DNA of 64,000 nucleotides from Bradyrhizobium sp. Ai1a-2. Lineage in GTDB: Bacteria; Pseudomonadota; Alphaproteobacteria; Rhizobiales; Xanthobacteraceae. Of the stretch, positions 31,501-37,948 are shown piece by piece (position 1 is the first letter of the stretch; each line of letters begins with the position of its first letter). Made by a program: the position numbers and the translations under genes. Location: positions 1 through 64,000 of the forward strand of contig NZ_AUEZ01000029.1 in the NCBI RefSeq assembly GCF_000426245.1, read 5' to 3'. The notes beneath the pieces were generated by a model. The model had not been told where the DNA came from, did not search any database, and saw only the letters and a list, made by a program, of their open reading frames with translations.

Positions 31501-32193
31501 ATCGCGCTCTATTCCAAAGGCTCGATCCTGCTTGGCCTGTCCCGCATCATGACGACCTTCGGCGGCGACGTCCTCGGCTGGTCGGCGGAGGGTGACATCA
31601 ACGCCGGCCGCGGCGCCAAGACCACGATCGTCTACACGCCAGCGCGGCGAGTCTATGACGACTATGGCATGGTCACTTTGTCACCGGCCGTGCCCGGTTC
31701 GGGCGCGGGCATCGCGTCGCGCAGTTCGGTTCCGGGCGTTCCCGGCGGCAGCATCGACCTCATCGCGCCCTTGGGCACCATCGATGCAGGCGAAGCGGGC
31801 ATCCGCTCCGGCGCCGACGTCAACCTCGCGGCGCTGCAGATCGTCAACGCCGCCAACATCCAGGCGCAGGGCAATGTCACCGGCGTTCCCACGGTGCAGG
31901 CGCCGCCGGTCGCCGCACTGGCCTCCAGCAGCAACATGACGGCAGCGACGCAGCAGGCTCAGCCGGCCGCGCCCAGCACCAGCGATCGTCCGTCGATCAT
32001 CATCGTCGAATTCCTCGGCTTCGGTGGAGGCGACGGCGGCCCCAACGGTGATCAACGCAGGAAGGATGATGAGCGCAGCAGCCTTGAGCCGCACGATTAC
32101 CAGCCTGACAGCAGATTTCAGGTCGTTGGCAATGGCGACCTGACAGAGGAGCAAAAGAAAAAGCTCACCGCGGATGAAAGGGGAAAACTGTAG
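19531..32193 (+). CDS. Giant FhaB-like exoprotein, module 2
   Basis: This is the longest gene in the window (4,220 residues). It has an extended signal sequence (about 1-61, STRRGRDRFAFLAG core, cleavage likely before RPLGG), an Ala/Gln-rich helix-prone stretch (about 70-125) and a TPS domain with LTWDTFNVG and NQNGIIFGGG (Asn230), where the classical motif has NPNG. A GSGSGSGSGS tract at about 266-276 is absent from the paralogues. Family landmarks (NELRDSPVNRD, YTLLPANYALLPGAYRVEL, KYSWGGD, VEFLGFGGGDG) are in the same order as in module 1. The start is supported by AGGAG 7 bp upstream. Parts are nearly identical at DNA level to module 1, pointing to duplication or gene conversion. The likely role is a secreted beta-helical surface protein. 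Confidence 0.88.
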   Translation: MSMIQTAKKSSKADLKAQRVPGPTAASYFSPLSTRRGRDRFAFLAGVSVTALLMTTLDAYARPLGGQAPTPSAAAIAAAQSAQQEAARAASQSSDGLRRATLAIQAQQASQQAARDAARAAASASSVPNGLGAGGLQRALGAAPGTDLWRGANLPTQFTEGDRVKVDVEQTQQKAILTWDTFNVGARTDLRFHQQGNRDWVALNRVLGADGRPSQILGSIKADGSVYVINQNGIIFGGGSQINVGALIASTAKITNEQFLSGIYSSGSGSGSGSGSNWTPSFTDAAEFLNNGAGGGVVKVEAGAQIETHAPASVTSSGGFVLLMGGQVVNAGSITTPNGQTQLAAGDNFVLRRGYGTEANQFSTTRGNEIAPLFDAGTLAGLVRNDGSIFSPQGDITLAGRTIEQNAILVASTSVNTRGTIHLLNSATDTRGSIRLGPGSVTTIIPELESRETALNSQRDGLIDASEAANLLRATTPLGIFNNLSTLADRLDQSRIEIVTGGQVIFEGGTTPGAGSLTIAQGGQVAVSAGGRVFTETGATIDVSGVRDVSLAMSSNNILVNIQGNELRDSPVNRDKDYLKNQDVWVDIRDLIFVPAGTGGYDTDRYYTPGGLLEVGGHLANTAHTIGEWVALGGTITLSAPEVIAKQGSVFNISGGSIRYEAGYIRTSNFLGPDGRLYNINDARADMTFYGLGQGFVREHERWNVTEVWTSPFGKGRESVRWEEGYTVGRDAGQLILSTPTAIFEADILADVVQGERQVSARPTDIADGYKLSQTQVAQAGQLLVGSYGALGRMGIHDSAIVIGGVEDITRSLDASSVLPASRSNTLWLDASRLNDQRLGGLDLATGGSIAIDSGLALADGGSLDLTAPVIDIRANVTVRGGSVTASNQLVTFEDRGGVLATRTTDLSRDGVASVTLHSGATIDARGIWTNAQLDPSHLSGLAFADGGDVTLRSTGDVTLETGSRIDTSSGAAILANGKTKAGKGGDLSVLAGFNGGRGNLTLDGAITGYGVEGGGALSLSTAGLVVIGDASYEIGETLPAGSVTPADVTLTEALLIRAGSPLPGAYSQTFTTVAAGAALPTDVPIPTTTVAAEWVVPAGAVSIAYIRPGTSAVIAAPPGTVVPAGSTVRGYSTQTPILPGGYVLPANAFPSGLRLTAPQLVTYMPGMPAPVDVTIAAGTVIRAGTLLPAAARIAPLATLHLADDILSRGFSKYSINGQSGLLVASGANVAPVMPIYRFGSAVTAAPTGGDPSDVLSLWLPDIYMPDPVKGKLIERGGVDLELLSGQGNSFTTILTGGGVTIGTAASITVDPGHKVEIASGGQITVDGTITAHGGEIAILNRVSRVTEEPGGLSVWIGKNARLDASARAVTATDVRGQIYGVVPNGGTVILGSRGGADELDANAYKSTEAYVVVRDGAVIDVSGTSAQLDLLTVGTGGQSTITRRTIASNGGSIVLASYQGIYNDGMLLARAGGAGASGGTLSINLEAPMYSQNPGEVKSSRILAGRALHIAQDKQASALPADLIAGAAHNDLRQGYANLSADEVAAGGFDNLSLFARTAIVFDGDVNLSAGRSIVLRTSGLYNSVGGGHATVSAPYVAFDGQFVLQAGLNRVLPSILPAYPTTGMLTVEGGLIDIVNRMNAHVAKLTLDSDSDVRFLAYNRTSTGSTNGDMTMIASAGDLDLIARRIYPTTAARVQLYAGTAIDVTGSPMVAFGASNTSTITIGRHDNAPVATPYSVFGVLNLSAGTIRQGGNLLAPLGAISLVAATPDMVTQGLVEFLPGSLTSVSAKGLVIPYGGTVDGVSFTVDGREPLSYDLLTGTVVKDADGNYVINSRSGRLGITVTGTNVVSHPDSVLDLSGGGALTGAGFVSGRGGSVDVLVNALADANPGYDFSSSGNPVYAIVPGVAIAPPAGGYSTAWTGAVPGMGEQITIPAGVPGLPAGTYTLLPANYALLPGAYRVELGARGTTGFAAAQSLPNGSYLTSTTRGVANTSIVDSLSTAAIVTPGVTLRTYSQYNEQSYEAFQLAQAATFGMARPLLSIDGKFLTLNLATLQAGSAARVESALVFEGVADFAPAEGGYGGTLSVSAGGGSARSYNTDIVITGKGSTTARSGSVTTIAASEIADIGAHNLYIGSAPASQYAVDTPVFNITVNDGLARTVTLEDGVTLSGSQVIITANQGITVRSGASVNTLGHGLMAPDTVASGILFSAPTMLAVSNGSIALDPTRSTTSLITLEDRSSLYSEGSIAFTAGHGVVLQDGARFGTRDLELALPYINIGTAGQLAAAAAAGILPGGLSLDQALLDRLVQGDPQTGAPGMKNLILSAANSINFYGSVNLSTLDASGKSVLESFVLSTPAIYGHGGASDSVTLTTDRLVWSSRSLRTGTTNDGQPIYSPAVPGAIIANGPGTGHGVFNVDAREIVFGYLEQARSFNTLKFDRLMLGFETVNLNASDRITSNNTNTLAVWRTGPSPTADFDPTTYRGEQATLNLVTPLLTGDNGSTLSVYAGGRLNVRAPDGVSPANTATVNTLGATLNLQSVYSLVDIDTAIALPSGKLSVTSGFNIEIGDHARFDLSGRAIPFKDVTKYSWGGDIALESGDYGSIYIRHGAIFDVSAVNNDAGSITLVTADTTGGGGHIVFSSGDDRIPVSLDDMFRGSATEGYKSSSFKLNAHYISTGLADREAWSHSKSFARINRALNAGGFFETREFTIKERDLTIGDEVRAHNVVVSVDNGNLTVNGRIDASGKTPGSIRLSAKDDLTLASTAVLDVRGTELQTDSDGAVIEAKNRGSIELTTTRGWLRLAGGATLDLRSPDGAARGKIALNARRTSETGGDVWVDAAGPLAIRGAKEIALNAFWSYSPADADGTIVQDNGSGNPLNAQGELGLVQIAWLNDFFTFAARDNADLLNRIAGLAAQGDVFHLRAGVEILGGHTSDGKLTIKGDLDLAQMRTYGINQNSDTEAPAEPGSLVIRAPGNLTVNGSVSDGFDLTVDVPTYGRTLETDKTLTVAWTADRSGLVIGANSQIPNSGSLNFDVVAGTGTRLTKGAVTTAEAVVSSASVTLPLNTVITANVYDSQGNLKWAAGTVLSSSVAANRQLRSGDRISSGFAVPTAAAANILVVGMTIAAGTDLSMFQFAANPYIQIQETTLSAGDLLPAGTYLTSLAEAAKLVAGAKPLAAGTESWSIRMVAGADRQSADTRAVRTLTQLGGSGNMVLSNPINDMSGRILPNVIRTGTGDLDLIAGRDLSQDSPFGVYTAGTQINVGGAYSGVTSQGGYFTEGGGDLTITAGRNLTGYAYVDNPSSPSQNNYSVGNWLVRQGDAETPAAWGIRFGAFGGPNGNLFFGFSGFGALGGGNLSVDVGGDAGALGAVTNPSGQIYASTGLVFAVGGSGRVTSVTKTPDGVVTGGTLVQTGGGDLSVDIGGRLNPFTTPNSLAPDDLYGSFTNVRGDIAVQAGAIGSVLLAYGVGAPNDPRAADLYRATRLQTDGGVGGPVVVIGDGSASLRARGDLVFGGAGDPGMIYPIGVSGSGPAFSLWRSDSAITLFSAGGNMVPLDVSQYDGQNKRWGSEEQTNRAMLPPIFEAVAAHGSLYWAGSQRIELAPSRDGYLELLAGDSIYAAAFRVANINTISAAAWNVSGAQADPNSIPNPFRPGSSNSYFQFQPDTVTTNLHAGDNKLIRVYALTGDIVNFTLGDPTPQFVNGEYLPRYRAAMPARIYAGRDIVNFGKNAYRSQFADAEFKDTPSLILNNDASDISIIEAGRDILYAQVQVGGPGSLEVIAGRNLYLGDKGSIVSIGALAAGDTRPGASILMQAGAGPNGPNYASLWAYLDPVNLAVVGTPLADQPGKVAKTYERELMAWLAERYGFAASTVADAHADFTALAPEQQAIFLRQVYFAELKASGREYNDRESARFQSYLRGRQAIAALFPEEGANGNPITYGGDITIFGGSGVRTLYGGGIQMLTPGGQQVVGVEGQVPPASSGLITQGQGDIALYSKGSILLGLSRIMTTFGGDVLGWSAEGDINAGRGAKTTIVYTPARRVYDDYGMVTLSPAVPGSGAGIASRSSVPGVPGGSIDLIAPLGTIDAGEAGIRSGADVNLAALQIVNAANIQAQGNVTGVPTVQAPPVAALASSSNMTAATQQAQPAAPSTSDRPSIIIVEFLGFGGGDGGPNGDQRRKDDERSSLEPHDYQPDSRFQVVGNGDLTEEQKKKLTADERGKL
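20326..20358 (+). repeat. Hexanucleotide tandem repeat inside the module 2 exoprotein gene
   Basis: AGCGGA is repeated five times without interruption, followed by AGC, and encodes a Gly-Ser run. The unit is a multiple of three, so copy-number change would alter length without breaking the frame. Modules 1 and 3 have only short non-repetitive sequence here. Confidence 0.95.
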
Positions 32194-32258
32194 AGTCTGT
32201 CGGTTCGCTTGCGCCAATCACGCCTCAAATAGCCATCGTAACGAGTGTCGGTGGCGGT

Positions 32259-32308
32259 GGTTGCCTGTCCGGGATTTGAACCTACCCGCGGACCATTTCT
32301 CGCCGGCA
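32259..32308 (-). repeat. 50-bp repeat, right copy
   Basis: Partner of 16624-16673, placed 66 bp after the stop of the module 2 exoprotein gene. On the minus strand it reads GGTTCAAATCCCGG and ends GGCAACCA, slightly closer to a tRNA 3' end than the left copy. Together the copies bracket module 2. Confidence 0.6.
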
Positions 32309-32441
32309 AGGGATTGCGTACGAACGGCGACTATTGACGACCTACCAAGGGTCCACGTCTCGAGTTAGGCTGCTCTTCGGTAAGAAAACATGACTTCGGA
32401 AATAGTGGGTCTAGCGATGTAGCGCTCCCCCGCTACCAATC

Positions 32442-32479
32442 CTACGATTTTCTACGATCTCGTACTTCTATTGGTAGCG
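32442..32479 (+). repeat. 38-bp direct repeat, right copy
   Basis: Same element as 335-372: CTACGATTTTCTACGATC, a 13-base spacer, then GGTAGCG. It lies 249 bp beyond module 2. No integrase gene is adjacent. Confidence 0.6.
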
Positions 32480-32631
32480 CACGGGAGCCCCCGGGCGCGA
32501 ATTGCGTCGGCCGACAAGAAACCGCGGTTCGGGCGTTTCGCCCGTGCTCGGAGTGGACCGGCGTGAGGCAACTTGGTCGCTGTATCAATCGACGGTGATC
32601 TTTAGCATCGCGTCCGCGTTCGCATCCGCAG

Positions 32632-32652
32632 AATCGGTCAACTGACGTATTG
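32632..32652 (+). promoter_or_regulatory. Candidate operator upstream of the amine oxidase gene
   Basis: The 21-bp segment contains the dyad GTCA-AC-TGAC followed by GTATTG and is identical at 20 of 21 positions to 36448-36468. It lies 245 bp upstream of the amine oxidase start. Similarity extends weakly on both sides for ~55 bp, so a shared repeat is an alternative to a regulator-binding site. Confidence 0.4.
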
Positions 32653-32876
32653 TCGAACAGCGGTGCGCCGAAGAGACTTGCCACGTCTGCGAGCCGACCG
32701 GGTCAGCCGTTCATCCGATACGAAAACATCCGTTGGGATAGGATCTGAACTCGGAATTCAGCACGGCCGTCGTGCCTGGCCGACCCCCGCAGCGACATCG
32801 ATCAGGTCGGATGCCCGAGCGCGGACACGCTCCGTCGCTGCGCTCGTCACCAGTCGGCCACGCAAGGAACCCGCTT

Positions 32877-34835
32877 ATGGATACCGTCGTCGCCTCGTCG
32901 TCTTGCACATGCGCCCCGGAGACGGGCAGCGTGGACATCGTGAAGCATCCACTCGACCCCTTAACGGCGGCCGAAATCGGCGCCGTTGTCCGGATAGTCC
33001 GCGGCGATCCGCAGTACGGCGCCGACTTTCTCTTCGAGACCATCGAACTTCTGGAACCTGAAAAATCAGTACTGCGCCGGTACAAGCCCGGCGAGCCGAT
33101 TGCCAGGGCGGCGCGCGTCAATCTATTCAAGGTGAGAGAGGATGGCATCTGGCGCCTGACGGTCTCGCTGACGGAAGGGAGAGTTCTCACCTCGAAGTAT
33201 TTGCCGACCGCCAAGCCGATGATCCAGCTTGAGCAGTTCACGGCCATCGAGGATGCCGTGCGCGCAGCTCCCGAATTCATTGCGGCGTGCAGGAAGCGCG
33301 GCATCGAGGACATGTCGCTGGTCTGCATCGATCCGTGGTCCGCTGGCAATTTCGGCATTCCCGGCGAGGATGGCCGCTATCTCGCGCACGTCTTTGCCTG
33401 GCTGCGCCTGCGGGAGAACGACAATCTCTATGCGCACCCGATCGGTGGCCTGAACGCCGTGGTCGATATCAAGACCTACGAGATCATCCGCGTCGATGAT
33501 CACGAGATCATCCCGGTTTCCAAGGCGGAGGTGAACTACGAGGCGGAGTTCATCGAGGATCCGCGCTCCCCCTACAAGCCGCTCAACATCGTTCAGCCCG
33601 AGGGCGTTTCGTTCAGGCTCGATGGGCGGCGGCTGGAATGGGATCGCTGGTCGATGCTCATCGGTTTCAATTCCCGCGAAGGGTTGACCCTGCATGACAT
33701 CAGCTACGACCGGCGGCCGATCGCGCACCGTGCATCATTGGTGGAAATGGTCGTGCCCTACGGTACCACCGATAAGGGTCATTTCCGGAAGAATGTCTTC
33801 GACATCGGCGAGTACGGCATCGGCAAGCTCGCCAATTCGCTCAAGCTAGGCTGCGATTGCCTCGGTGCCATCGCCTATCTCGATGCGCACCTTGCGACGA
33901 TGGATGGCAATGTTGTCACGATCGAAAACGCCATCTGTATCCATGAAGAGGACGCGGGGCTTTTGTGGAAGCATTGGGACTTCCGGTCCAATAATGTCGA
34001 GTCACGCCGCGCCCGCAGGCTGGTGATCTCCTGCATCGCGACGGTCGCCAACTACGAATATGGGCTGTTCTGGTACTTCCACACCGACGGCTCGATCCAG
34101 TTCGAGCTCAAAGCCACCGGCATCATCAACACCGCCGCCTGCCATCCGGGCAAGCCGGGCAAATACGGCAAGGAAGTTGCCCCTGGCGTCGTGGGCCACA
34201 TTCACCAGCACATCTTCTGCGCGCGGCTGGACATGAACGTCGATGGCGACGACAACAGCGTTGTCGAACTCAACACGCAAGCCGATCCCTGGGGACCTGA
34301 CAATGCCTACGGCAACGGCTTCTACGAGGATGAAACGGTTCTGAAAACCGAGCTGGGCGGCTGCCGCCAGGCGAATCCGGCGACGCATCGGGCCTGGAAG
34401 GTCATCAACCCCAATCGCAAGAACTGGGTCGGCACGCCGACGGGTTACAAGCTCGAGCCCAGTCATCCGGTGACGTCGTTCATCCATCCCGAGTCGCCGT
34501 CGGGCAGGCGGTCGGCCTTCATCAAGAACCAGCTCTGGGTCACGGCCTTCGATCCCGAAGAGCGCTATCCGGCCGGCGAACACATGAACCACTCCGATGG
34601 TACGGGAGGCGTCTCCGATTTCGTCAGGAAGAACCGGAATATCGAGAACACCGACATCGTGCTATGGCACGTCTTCGGCCTTCACCATCAAGTTCGTCCT
34701 GAAGACTTTCCCGTTCAACCCTGCATCTTTACCGGCTTCAAGCTGATGCCCAGCGGCTTTTTCGACCGCAATCCCGGCATCGACCTCGCACCGGACCGGA
34801 ACGCCGCAAGCTGTCATGCGCAGGCCGCCGAATAG
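32877..34835 (+). CDS. Copper-containing primary amine oxidase
   Basis: The 652-residue enzyme oxidises primary amines to aldehyde, ammonia and hydrogen peroxide using copper and the tyrosine-derived cofactor topaquinone. Visible active-site elements are the catalytic-base Asp309 in FDIGEYGIG, the cofactor-precursor Tyr393 in TVANYEYG (84 residues later, as in known family members), copper ligands His443 and His445 in HQHIF, and His604 in HHQVRPEDFP. The ATG at 32877 is chosen for AAGGA ~9 bp upstream; an upstream in-frame extension to 32772 lacks family support. No export signal is evident, so it is probably cytoplasmic. Its position beside amidase genes suggests it uses amines released from amides, for example methylamine; this is inferred. 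Confidence 0.93.
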   Translation: MDTVVASSSCTCAPETGSVDIVKHPLDPLTAAEIGAVVRIVRGDPQYGADFLFETIELLEPEKSVLRRYKPGEPIARAARVNLFKVREDGIWRLTVSLTEGRVLTSKYLPTAKPMIQLEQFTAIEDAVRAAPEFIAACRKRGIEDMSLVCIDPWSAGNFGIPGEDGRYLAHVFAWLRLRENDNLYAHPIGGLNAVVDIKTYEIIRVDDHEIIPVSKAEVNYEAEFIEDPRSPYKPLNIVQPEGVSFRLDGRRLEWDRWSMLIGFNSREGLTLHDISYDRRPIAHRASLVEMVVPYGTTDKGHFRKNVFDIGEYGIGKLANSLKLGCDCLGAIAYLDAHLATMDGNVVTIENAICIHEEDAGLLWKHWDFRSNNVESRRARRLVISCIATVANYEYGLFWYFHTDGSIQFELKATGIINTAACHPGKPGKYGKEVAPGVVGHIHQHIFCARLDMNVDGDDNSVVELNTQADPWGPDNAYGNGFYEDETVLKTELGGCRQANPATHRAWKVINPNRKNWVGTPTGYKLEPSHPVTSFIHPESPSGRRSAFIKNQLWVTAFDPEERYPAGEHMNHSDGTGGVSDFVRKNRNIENTDIVLWHVFGLHHQVRPEDFPVQPCIFTGFKLMPSGFFDRNPGIDLAPDRNAASCHAQAAE

Positions 34836-34869
34836 GGCACGGCTCGCCACGGCATTTGTCGCATCGCAG

Positions 34870-34918
34870 CCCGCCCGGCCGGCATCTTCGGCCGGTCGAC
34901 TCCTATCCGTCGGGCGGG
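34870..34918. terminator. Nested hairpin between convergent genes
   Basis: CCCGCCC at 34870-34876 can pair with GGGCGGG at 34912-34918, enclosing a second stem CCGGC/GCCGG (34879-34883 with 34891-34895). It lies between the converging amine oxidase and LuxR genes, where a bidirectional terminator is expected. There is no T-run, so intrinsic termination is uncertain. Confidence 0.45.
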
Positions 34919-34973
34919 CAGCGGGAGCCTTCGCGAAAGACGGGCTATTCGGCTGATGCGGTCGCGAGGCCGG

Positions 34974-36011
34974 TCAATGGCCGGCGAGCTTTCGGGACCG
35001 CCGCGAAGGGTTCTCCGCCAGCAGCAGTCCTTCGGACACCGCCAGTGCCGCGAGTCGCGTACGCGAGTCGCAGCTCATCTTTGCGAGGATGTGCTCGATG
35101 TGCGTGGAAACCGTGCGGGGCGACACGAAGAGCTGCTCGGCGATGTTGGGATTTGACGCGCCGCTGGTCACGAGGTGCAGGATCTGAATCTCGCGGAGGG
35201 AGAGATTGTACGGCCAGCGAATACATTCTTCGGTGATTAGCAGGATGTTTCCGCGGCAGGGCGTGATGGTGACCTGGTGGCATCGACCGGCCTCGTCCGG
35301 CCAGACGAAGCGTTGCAGCTTCGAGGACTTCGCCTTCTCCAGCACGAGCCGGCGAAGCTCTCCGCCTTCGCCGAGATGAGGCCCCGGACTGCGGTTGGGC
35401 AGGTGAAATGCAAAACCGTTCGGCGAGACGGCGAGCGCATAGGAGCCTGGCGCCAGCTCATCGGCCAGAAGCTGTGGTGTCCTGAGCTGATCGCAGATGT
35501 TCAGCAGAATCGGGCGGAAGCGCTCCGTCATCTCGCGGCGCTCGTCGGTGGCGTGCGCCTCCCTGGACCAGCTCATGTGGATGGCCCCGATGTAGCGGCC
35601 ATCCGCGACGCGCAGGCACATCGTCGAACCTTCCCTGAATCCATCCGGCATCAGGTATTCCTGCGCGGTGAACGTATCCGGCAGATAGAGATTCCAGTCA
35701 CGCTTGTAGTCTCGCCAGCGCAGCGAGTGCGTGTCCTTTTCGCGCGCGATGGCGTAAGCCGGGCAGGCGGCAGGGAATCCGTCGAGCACGTAGGACATCG
35801 TTCTGTCCGTATATCCGTCGTCGGCCAGAGAGCGGTGGGTTCGGGATATCGGATCCATCGCGACCAGGGCGATTGCCTCGCTCCTCACGAACTCGCGTAA
35901 CAAACGGCTGACCTGAGTCGCTTGATCGATGATCTGATCATTCAGGGCTGCCGCCGGTGTGTCGAGCCGGACCGTGGCTGATATCGTAGGGTCGATCGCT
36001 GCCGATTTCAC
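34974..36011 (-). CDS. LuxR-family transcriptional regulator
   Basis: The 345-residue product has an N-terminal sensory region without strong motifs (about 20-260, possibly GAF-like) and a C-terminal LuxR-type helix-turn-helix (about 275-332, LSLREIQILHLVTSGASNPN, then IAEQLFVSPRTVSTHIEHIL). No receiver domain with a phosphorylatable Asp and no Walker ATPase is seen. It is transcribed divergently from the importer/dimethylformamidase operon and convergently with the amine oxidase. LuxR-type regulators accompany known dimethylformamidase genes, so control of both flanking units by an amide or amine is plausible but inferred. Confidence 0.85.
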   Translation of the reverse strand: MKSAAIDPTISATVRLDTPAAALNDQIIDQATQVSRLLREFVRSEAIALVAMDPISRTHRSLADDGYTDRTMSYVLDGFPAACPAYAIAREKDTHSLRWRDYKRDWNLYLPDTFTAQEYLMPDGFREGSTMCLRVADGRYIGAIHMSWSREAHATDERREMTERFRPILLNICDQLRTPQLLADELAPGSYALAVSPNGFAFHLPNRSPGPHLGEGGELRRLVLEKAKSSKLQRFVWPDEAGRCHQVTITPCRGNILLITEECIRWPYNLSLREIQILHLVTSGASNPNIAEQLFVSPRTVSTHIEHILAKMSCDSRTRLAALAVSEGLLLAENPSRRSRKLAGH

Positions 36012-36664
36012 GGTGAGCCTCCCAGCTCGCGAAAGATCTTGCCGACGGTTCGTGATCGAATCTTCTTCTTGGTCGCTGACGGTCGGTTTGCTGGCTAGGG
36101 CGGAATTGAGGTGCTTTACGCAGCCTCAGGGCAACGACCGCTCCAACCAACGCAAGGTGCCACGTCATCACTGTGGCCCTTCGCTCTGCTGACCCCGATG
36201 GTCCCGGATCGAAATCAGCACCGAGCTGAAAGCTATACGAGCATCTTAGGGCTGCGCGCCTGTCGAGTCAAAGGAACGTCACAATTCGTGCGGCTCAAAG
36301 TCAGCACCTCTGATGCAAGCGTGCCGGCAGCGTCGTCGGTTGATGAAAATCCGGGCTGGGCTTGCTGAGAAAATTGTCACTTCAATCTCTGTTCGCACCC
36401 GCGTCGTGGTTCGGGTTCTTCCCGGGTCGCTCCAACTCGTCCGCCAAAATCGGTCAGCTGACGTATTGCTGAAAATCGGCGGGAAACCGAAGCTGCGGTC
36501 CACGCGGTTCGGCTGCATTCACCGCCTCTGTTCATTCGGATGCAGATCGAGGCCCGCAGCACCCGACGGGGCCCGGACGCGCCGTCGTCACCCGACACGA
36601 AATCCGGCCCGACCTCGGTTGCGATGCCGAGAACCCGTGCGCTCGATTGCAGGAAGTCGCTCAG
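36012..36664. other. Divergent intergenic region between the regulator and importer operon
   Basis: No gene is visible in these 653 bp, which must contain both divergent promoters. The notable sequence is around 36441-36482: CCGCC, AAAATCGG, a dyad, a second AAAATCGG exactly 26 bp after the first, and GGCGG. The rest shows nothing recognisable. Confidence 0.6.
36448..36468 (+). promoter_or_regulatory. Candidate operator upstream of the importer/dimethylformamidase operon
   Basis: The segment contains the perfect palindrome GTCAGCTGAC followed by GTATTG and matches 32632-32652 at 20 of 21 positions. It lies 217 bp upstream of the binding-protein start and is flanked by direct repeats AAAATCGG (36446-36453, 36472-36479) and by TCAGC...GCTGA (36454-36472). 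The shared element before both amine/amide units fits a common regulator, possibly the divergent LuxR protein. Confidence 0.45.
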
Positions 36665-37948
36665 ATGGCTTTGAGACTCACCAGACGTTCAGTGACCGCA
36701 GGCATCGGCGCGGCTGTCGCCGCACCATTTGTTGGACGGTCGGCATTTGCGGCCCAGCCGATCGTTCTCGGCGTTCCTTACTGCCAGACGGCTGCCGCGG
36801 GCGTCGCGGATCATCAGGACTTTCTGAACGGCACGACGCTCGCGATGGAGGAGATCAATGCCGCGGGCGGCATCCTCGGCAGGCCGCTGAAGCTGTTCAC
36901 GACGGACATGAACGTTCTGTCGCCGGAATCCTCCAAGCAGGCGCTTGCCGCCTGCGTGGACGCCAAGGTTGACGCGATCTCCTTTGCTTTCACGCTCGTC
37001 CCGCTGCCGGCGATGGACGCGACCGTGAAGTACAAATGTCCGTACATCAACGGAAACGCGCAACGCGCCGGCACCTCTGCCGTCAAGGCGCATCCGGATA
37101 AATACAGCCACATCTTCCAGTTCTGCCCGTCGGAGGTGAACTACGGATGGAGCTATGCTCTCTGGCTGGAGGACGAAGAGCAGCGGGGCGTCTGGAAACC
37201 GAAGAACCGCAAGGTTCATATCATTCAGGAGCAGATCGGTTACTGCCAGACCATTTCGCGTGCCGCGCAGGAGGCGATCAAGCGGCGCGGCAAGTTCGAA
37301 GTCGCCCGCATTACGGATATACAATATCCCGTGCAGGACTGGGCGCCGGTCATTCGCGAGATGAAGGAAGTCGATGCCGCCGCGATCCTGGTGGACCATT
37401 GGGTGGCCGCTGAATACGCCGCGTTTTGCAAGCAGTTCGTGGCAAGCCCGGTGCGCGACTCGCTCGTCTATCTCCAGTACGGCCCGTCCCAGCCAGAATT
37501 CCTCGAGCTTGCCGGATCGGCTGCGAACGCCTTCGTCTGGGGCACAACCATGGGCATTTATGGCGACGAGAGAGGTCTCGCCTATAGGCAGAAGTACAAG
37601 AAGCGTTTCCCCGGCATCGCGGGGCTCGCCTATACCGGCATTGCGTACGATCAGACCTACTACCTCAAGAAGGCCTGGGAAGCTGTCGGCGATCCCCGAA
37701 AGTTCAGCGACGTCTGCGATTGGATCCGGGCCAATCCGCAGCGGGGCGTCTGCGGCTACGTCGACATGGGCAATCCCTATCAGGAGGCGCTCCATTTCCC
37801 CGACAATGGCGGCGACGAATTGCAGGCGAGCAAGCTCGAGGCCGGTGTTGCGCAGCTCTATGTGCAGGTCCAGGGCGGCGAGCACAAGATCGTCTATCCC
37901 AGTCCGGTCTCGGAAACGAAGCTGATCTCTGCGCCGTGGTGGAGCTGA
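36665..37948 (+). CDS. ABC transporter substrate-binding protein, branched-chain amino acid/amide type
   Basis: The 427-residue product starts with a twin-arginine-like signal (RLTRRSVTAGIGAAVAAPFV, cleavage after SAFA) and continues as a type-I periplasmic binding protein (VLGVPYCQTAAAGVADHQDF, EEINAAGGILGRPLKLF). It has the length and order of the LivK/UrtA/AmiC-like family. AGGAAG ends 8 bp before the ATG. Its stop overlaps the next gene's start (TGATG). Given the dimethylformamidase genes downstream, the ligand is more likely a short amide or related compound than an amino acid; the ligand itself cannot be read from sequence. Confidence 0.88.
   Translation: MALRLTRRSVTAGIGAAVAAPFVGRSAFAAQPIVLGVPYCQTAAAGVADHQDFLNGTTLAMEEINAAGGILGRPLKLFTTDMNVLSPESSKQALAACVDAKVDAISFAFTLVPLPAMDATVKYKCPYINGNAQRAGTSAVKAHPDKYSHIFQFCPSEVNYGWSYALWLEDEEQRGVWKPKNRKVHIIQEQIGYCQTISRAAQEAIKRRGKFEVARITDIQYPVQDWAPVIREMKEVDAAAILVDHWVAAEYAAFCKQFVASPVRDSLVYLQYGPSQPEFLELAGSAANAFVWGTTMGIYGDERGLAYRQKYKKRFPGIAGLAYTGIAYDQTYYLKKAWEAVGDPRKFSDVCDWIRANPQRGVCGYVDMGNPYQEALHFPDNGGDELQASKLEAGVAQLYVQVQGGEHKIVYPSPVSETKLISAPWWS

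Noticed and set aside
37720..37947. N-terminal extension of the LivG frame
   Set aside because: It overlaps the end of the binding-protein gene in another frame; the TGATG coupling start at 37948 matches the family's N terminus.
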